Assembly (NCBI GenBank): GCA_964441535.1
Contig: CAYTXQ010000004.1
Coordinates: 1-24,398 of the forward strand
Length of the DNA stretch: 24,398 bases
Direction: 5' to 3'
Source: CAYNLX01 sp964441535
Lineage (GTDB): Bacteria; Bacillota_I; Bacilli_A; RF39; UBA660
In this document: in pieces, positions 23,071-24,398 of the stretch
How the letters are laid out: the number at the start of each line of letters is the position of its first letter
Numbering within the stretch: the first letter of the stretch is position 1
Made by a program: the position numbers and the translations under genes
Notes under the pieces: model-generated
The model's input: only the letters and a program-made list of their open reading frames with translations
Told to the model about the DNA's origin: nothing
The model's database searches: none

Positions 23071-23997
23071 TTATATATTTAAAATAAAATTATTAAATCC
23101 AATATATTTATCTACTTTAGAATTTTTAATCATTAGATCTAATTCTGACAATTGATATAATTTATCCATTAATTCTTGACTAGTATAATTATAACTATTT
23201 TGTATTGCTAATTCTGCAGGATATTTTTTAATACCTAATTTATTTACTATATCTTTTACACTATATTTTTTATTTAAATAATATTTGGCTTTGAATATAT
23301 TACGATATTGATTAGATAATATTGTTATTAATATCATTGGTTCAAATTTAATAGTTAGTAAATCTTCATATAATTCATATATTCTTTTATAGTCTTTTCT
23401 TATAACAGCATTAGTGAATTTAAAAAAATCATTTTCTATATTTTTTGATACTAAATCTCTTAAATCATCTAATCTTATATCCTTATTTACTCCATAGAAT
23501 ATTTTTATTTTCTCTATTTCATTAATTATTAAATCATAATTAGATAAACATTGTGTTATTATGTATAAAACACAATTATAATCTATATTATAGCCATCTT
23601 CTTTAAATTTATTTATTACTATTTTATTAAGTTCTGAATCATTATTAATTTTTAATTCAAAAAAATTACAATTATCTTTAAAATATTTAGTAATCTTCTT
23701 TCTTTCATCTACAGATTGAGTTATAAAAATTAATTCCACACTTGTATTATTTATAAATTTTATAAATCTATCATATTCATTATCAGATAATTTTTTGGTA
23801 TTAAATATATTAGAATTATAAATTATATTAATTTTTTTTTCATTAAATAGCATCTCATAACTGGAATCTTCAATAATATCATCCAAAGAATCTTCTTCTA
23901 AATCAAATTTATTTATTATTGAATCTTCATCTACTAATTCATTTATTTTATCTCGAATTAAATATCCACTATCACTAACTAATAAATAAACATTCAT
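23071..23997 (-). CDS. holA: DNA polymerase III delta subunit
   Basis: 308 residues from ATG 23997, with GGGTGA five bases upstream; the GTG at 24006 is inside this site. Family YqeN/HolA: N-terminal degenerate P-loop-like region (MNVYLLVSDSGYLIRDKINE in place of GxExxL), the strand VELIFITQS and the helical collar domain DDLRDLVSKNIENDFFKFTN, then RIYELYEDLLTIKFEPMILITIL and QELMDKLYQLSELDLMIKNS. It opens the beta clamp during loading. Usually about 340 residues; this is slightly short. Its usual neighbours (comEC, rpsT) are not here. Confidence 0.88.
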   Translation of the reverse strand: MNVYLLVSDSGYLIRDKINELVDEDSIINKFDLEEDSLDDIIEDSSYEMLFNEKKINIIYNSNIFNTKKLSDNEYDRFIKFINNTSVELIFITQSVDERKKITKYFKDNCNFFELKINNDSELNKIVINKFKEDGYNIDYNCVLYIITQCLSNYDLIINEIEKIKIFYGVNKDIRLDDLRDLVSKNIENDFFKFTNAVIRKDYKRIYELYEDLLTIKFEPMILITILSNQYRNIFKAKYYLNKKYSVKDIVNKLGIKKYPAELAIQNSYNYTSQELMDKLYQLSELDLMIKNSKVDKYIGFNNFILNI

Positions 23998-24041
23998 AAT
24001 AATCACCCTAATTAAATTATAACTTATTTATTAATATAAAA

Positions 24042-24070
24042 AAAGGAAAAAGAGATTTTTTCTCTTTTTC
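24042..24070 (-). terminator. Strong minus-strand terminator
   Basis: Ten-bp stem GAAAAAGAGA / TCTCTTTTTC (24070-24061 and 24055-24046, 5-base loop), followed on the minus strand by CC and seven T. It would end transcripts entering from the right-hand genes before holA. Confidence 0.75.
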
Positions 24071-24103
24071 TATATTTAAACATTACTAGTAATGTACTAT
24101 ATT

Positions 24104-24280
24104 TTATGGCGAATTACTTATTATGTTAAGGCTTTTATCACTTATTTTAAAAATAATTGTACCACTAGTTTGAGTATTAAAATAATATATTTTTAATTTA
24201 TTGCATTTTATATTTATTATATCTTTTTCTAAAAAGTTTATACTTCCAACATTTAACAATTCTTTATCTATTTTTATATA
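24104..24280 (-). pseudogene. Degraded or startless coding stretch
   Basis: A minus-strand frame of about 58 codons, ending at TAA 24106-24104, reads like real protein (INFLEKDIINIKCNKLKIYY, then SGTIIFKISDKSLNIISNSP) but has no ATG; the only candidate start is TTG 24259 with no good ribosome-binding site. Upstream it is closed by stops. Likely the tail of a lost gene, or a very small gene. No family recognised. The rest of the 300-base gap between the nuclease tail and holA holds only the terminator. Confidence 0.3.
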
Positions 24281-24297
24281 TTAAAAACATTAAAATA

Positions 24298-24398
24298 CTA
24301 TATCAATTCATATTCTTTAGCAATTATTCTATTATCTGAACAATACTCCATAATATACTTATCATTTTTCTTAACAATTATTAGACCGATTGTCTTAT
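24298..24398 (-). CDS. C-terminal tail of a DUF1016/YhcG-like nuclease (cut by window edge)
   Basis: The last 32 residues of a minus-strand gene that enters from the right (frame from 24396, stop TAG 24300-24298). The visible sequence starts KTIGLIIVKKNDKYIMEYCS and ends IIAKEYELI. This matches the closing block of DUF1016/YhcG PDDEXK-type nucleases, roughly P-T-I-G-L-I-L-C...EYAL...VSEYEL. Those proteins occur in defence islands and near restriction-modification genes. The protein stops right after YEL, where many relatives continue, so the end may be truncated. Confidence 0.55.
   Translation of the reverse strand, partial: KTIGLIIVKKNDKYIMEYCSDNRIIAKEYELI

Noticed and set aside
1..24398. 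tRNA, rRNA, CRISPR array, insertion sequence or replication origin
   Set aside because: Intergenic spaces are short and AT-rich; no cloverleaf, regular spaced repeats, transposase frame or DnaA-box cluster was seen by eye.

Overview
The window is chromosomal DNA from a very AT-rich, low-GC Gram-positive bacterium, most likely a reduced-genome member of the Bacilli (RF39 / Mollicutes-adjacent type). The taxonomic call is inference. It rests on a Firmicutes-type L27 extension with its Prp protease, RNase HIII, ComG-type pilus genes, SpoIVFA/SpoIVFB homologues and Bacillus-like gene order. TGA is used as a stop (mreD and the M50 protease end in TGA), so the Mycoplasma code does not apply. Shine-Dalgarno sites of the AGGAGG/AGGTGAT type are nearly universal, and genes are packed with overlaps or very short gaps.

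Layout. (1) 1-3354: ABC-2 exporter (permease cut by the window edge, plus ATPase), ribosome GTPase rsgA, and a GNAT acetyltransferase preceded by an unusual leader. (2) 3379-7876, all on the minus strand: a condensed version of the Bacillus spoIIB-radC-mreCD-spoIVFA-spoIVFB-rplU-prp-rpmA cluster. Maf, mreB and minCD, which lie inside this cluster in B. subtilis, are absent. The SpoIVFB-like protease (4413-5174) has no ATG/GTG/TTG start. rplU has a near-consensus promoter and a structured L21-type leader. (3) 8045-11410: three competence/type IV pilus genes (secretion ATPase, prepilin peptidase, inner-membrane platform protein), with no pilin gene. (4) 11569-15317: a possible small YqfQ-like protein, then trmK, rpoD and dnaG, the macromolecular-synthesis neighbourhood. 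(5) 15419-17457: a two-gene operon of RnfD-like and RnfC-like proteins. The RnfC-like protein keeps two 4Fe-4S motifs, but both proteins appear to have lost the flavin/NADH motifs of the true Rnf complex. (6) 17508-23059: uvrC, a one-domain IMPACT/YigZ protein, a lineage-specific membrane-anchored protein, trxA, cvpA and rnhC; this is a shrunken form of the Bacillus rnhC-...-trxA-uvrC region. (7) 23071-24398: DNA polymerase III delta (holA), a strong terminator, a degraded coding stretch and the C-terminal tail of a DUF1016/YhcG-like nuclease, which suggests accessory DNA begins here.

No rRNA, tRNA, CRISPR array or insertion sequence was seen. The least ordinary parts are the flavin-motif-less RnfC/RnfD pair, the ATG-less intramembrane protease, the palindrome-plus-small-ORF leader upstream of the GNAT gene, and the terminator whose loop holds the next gene's -35 box.
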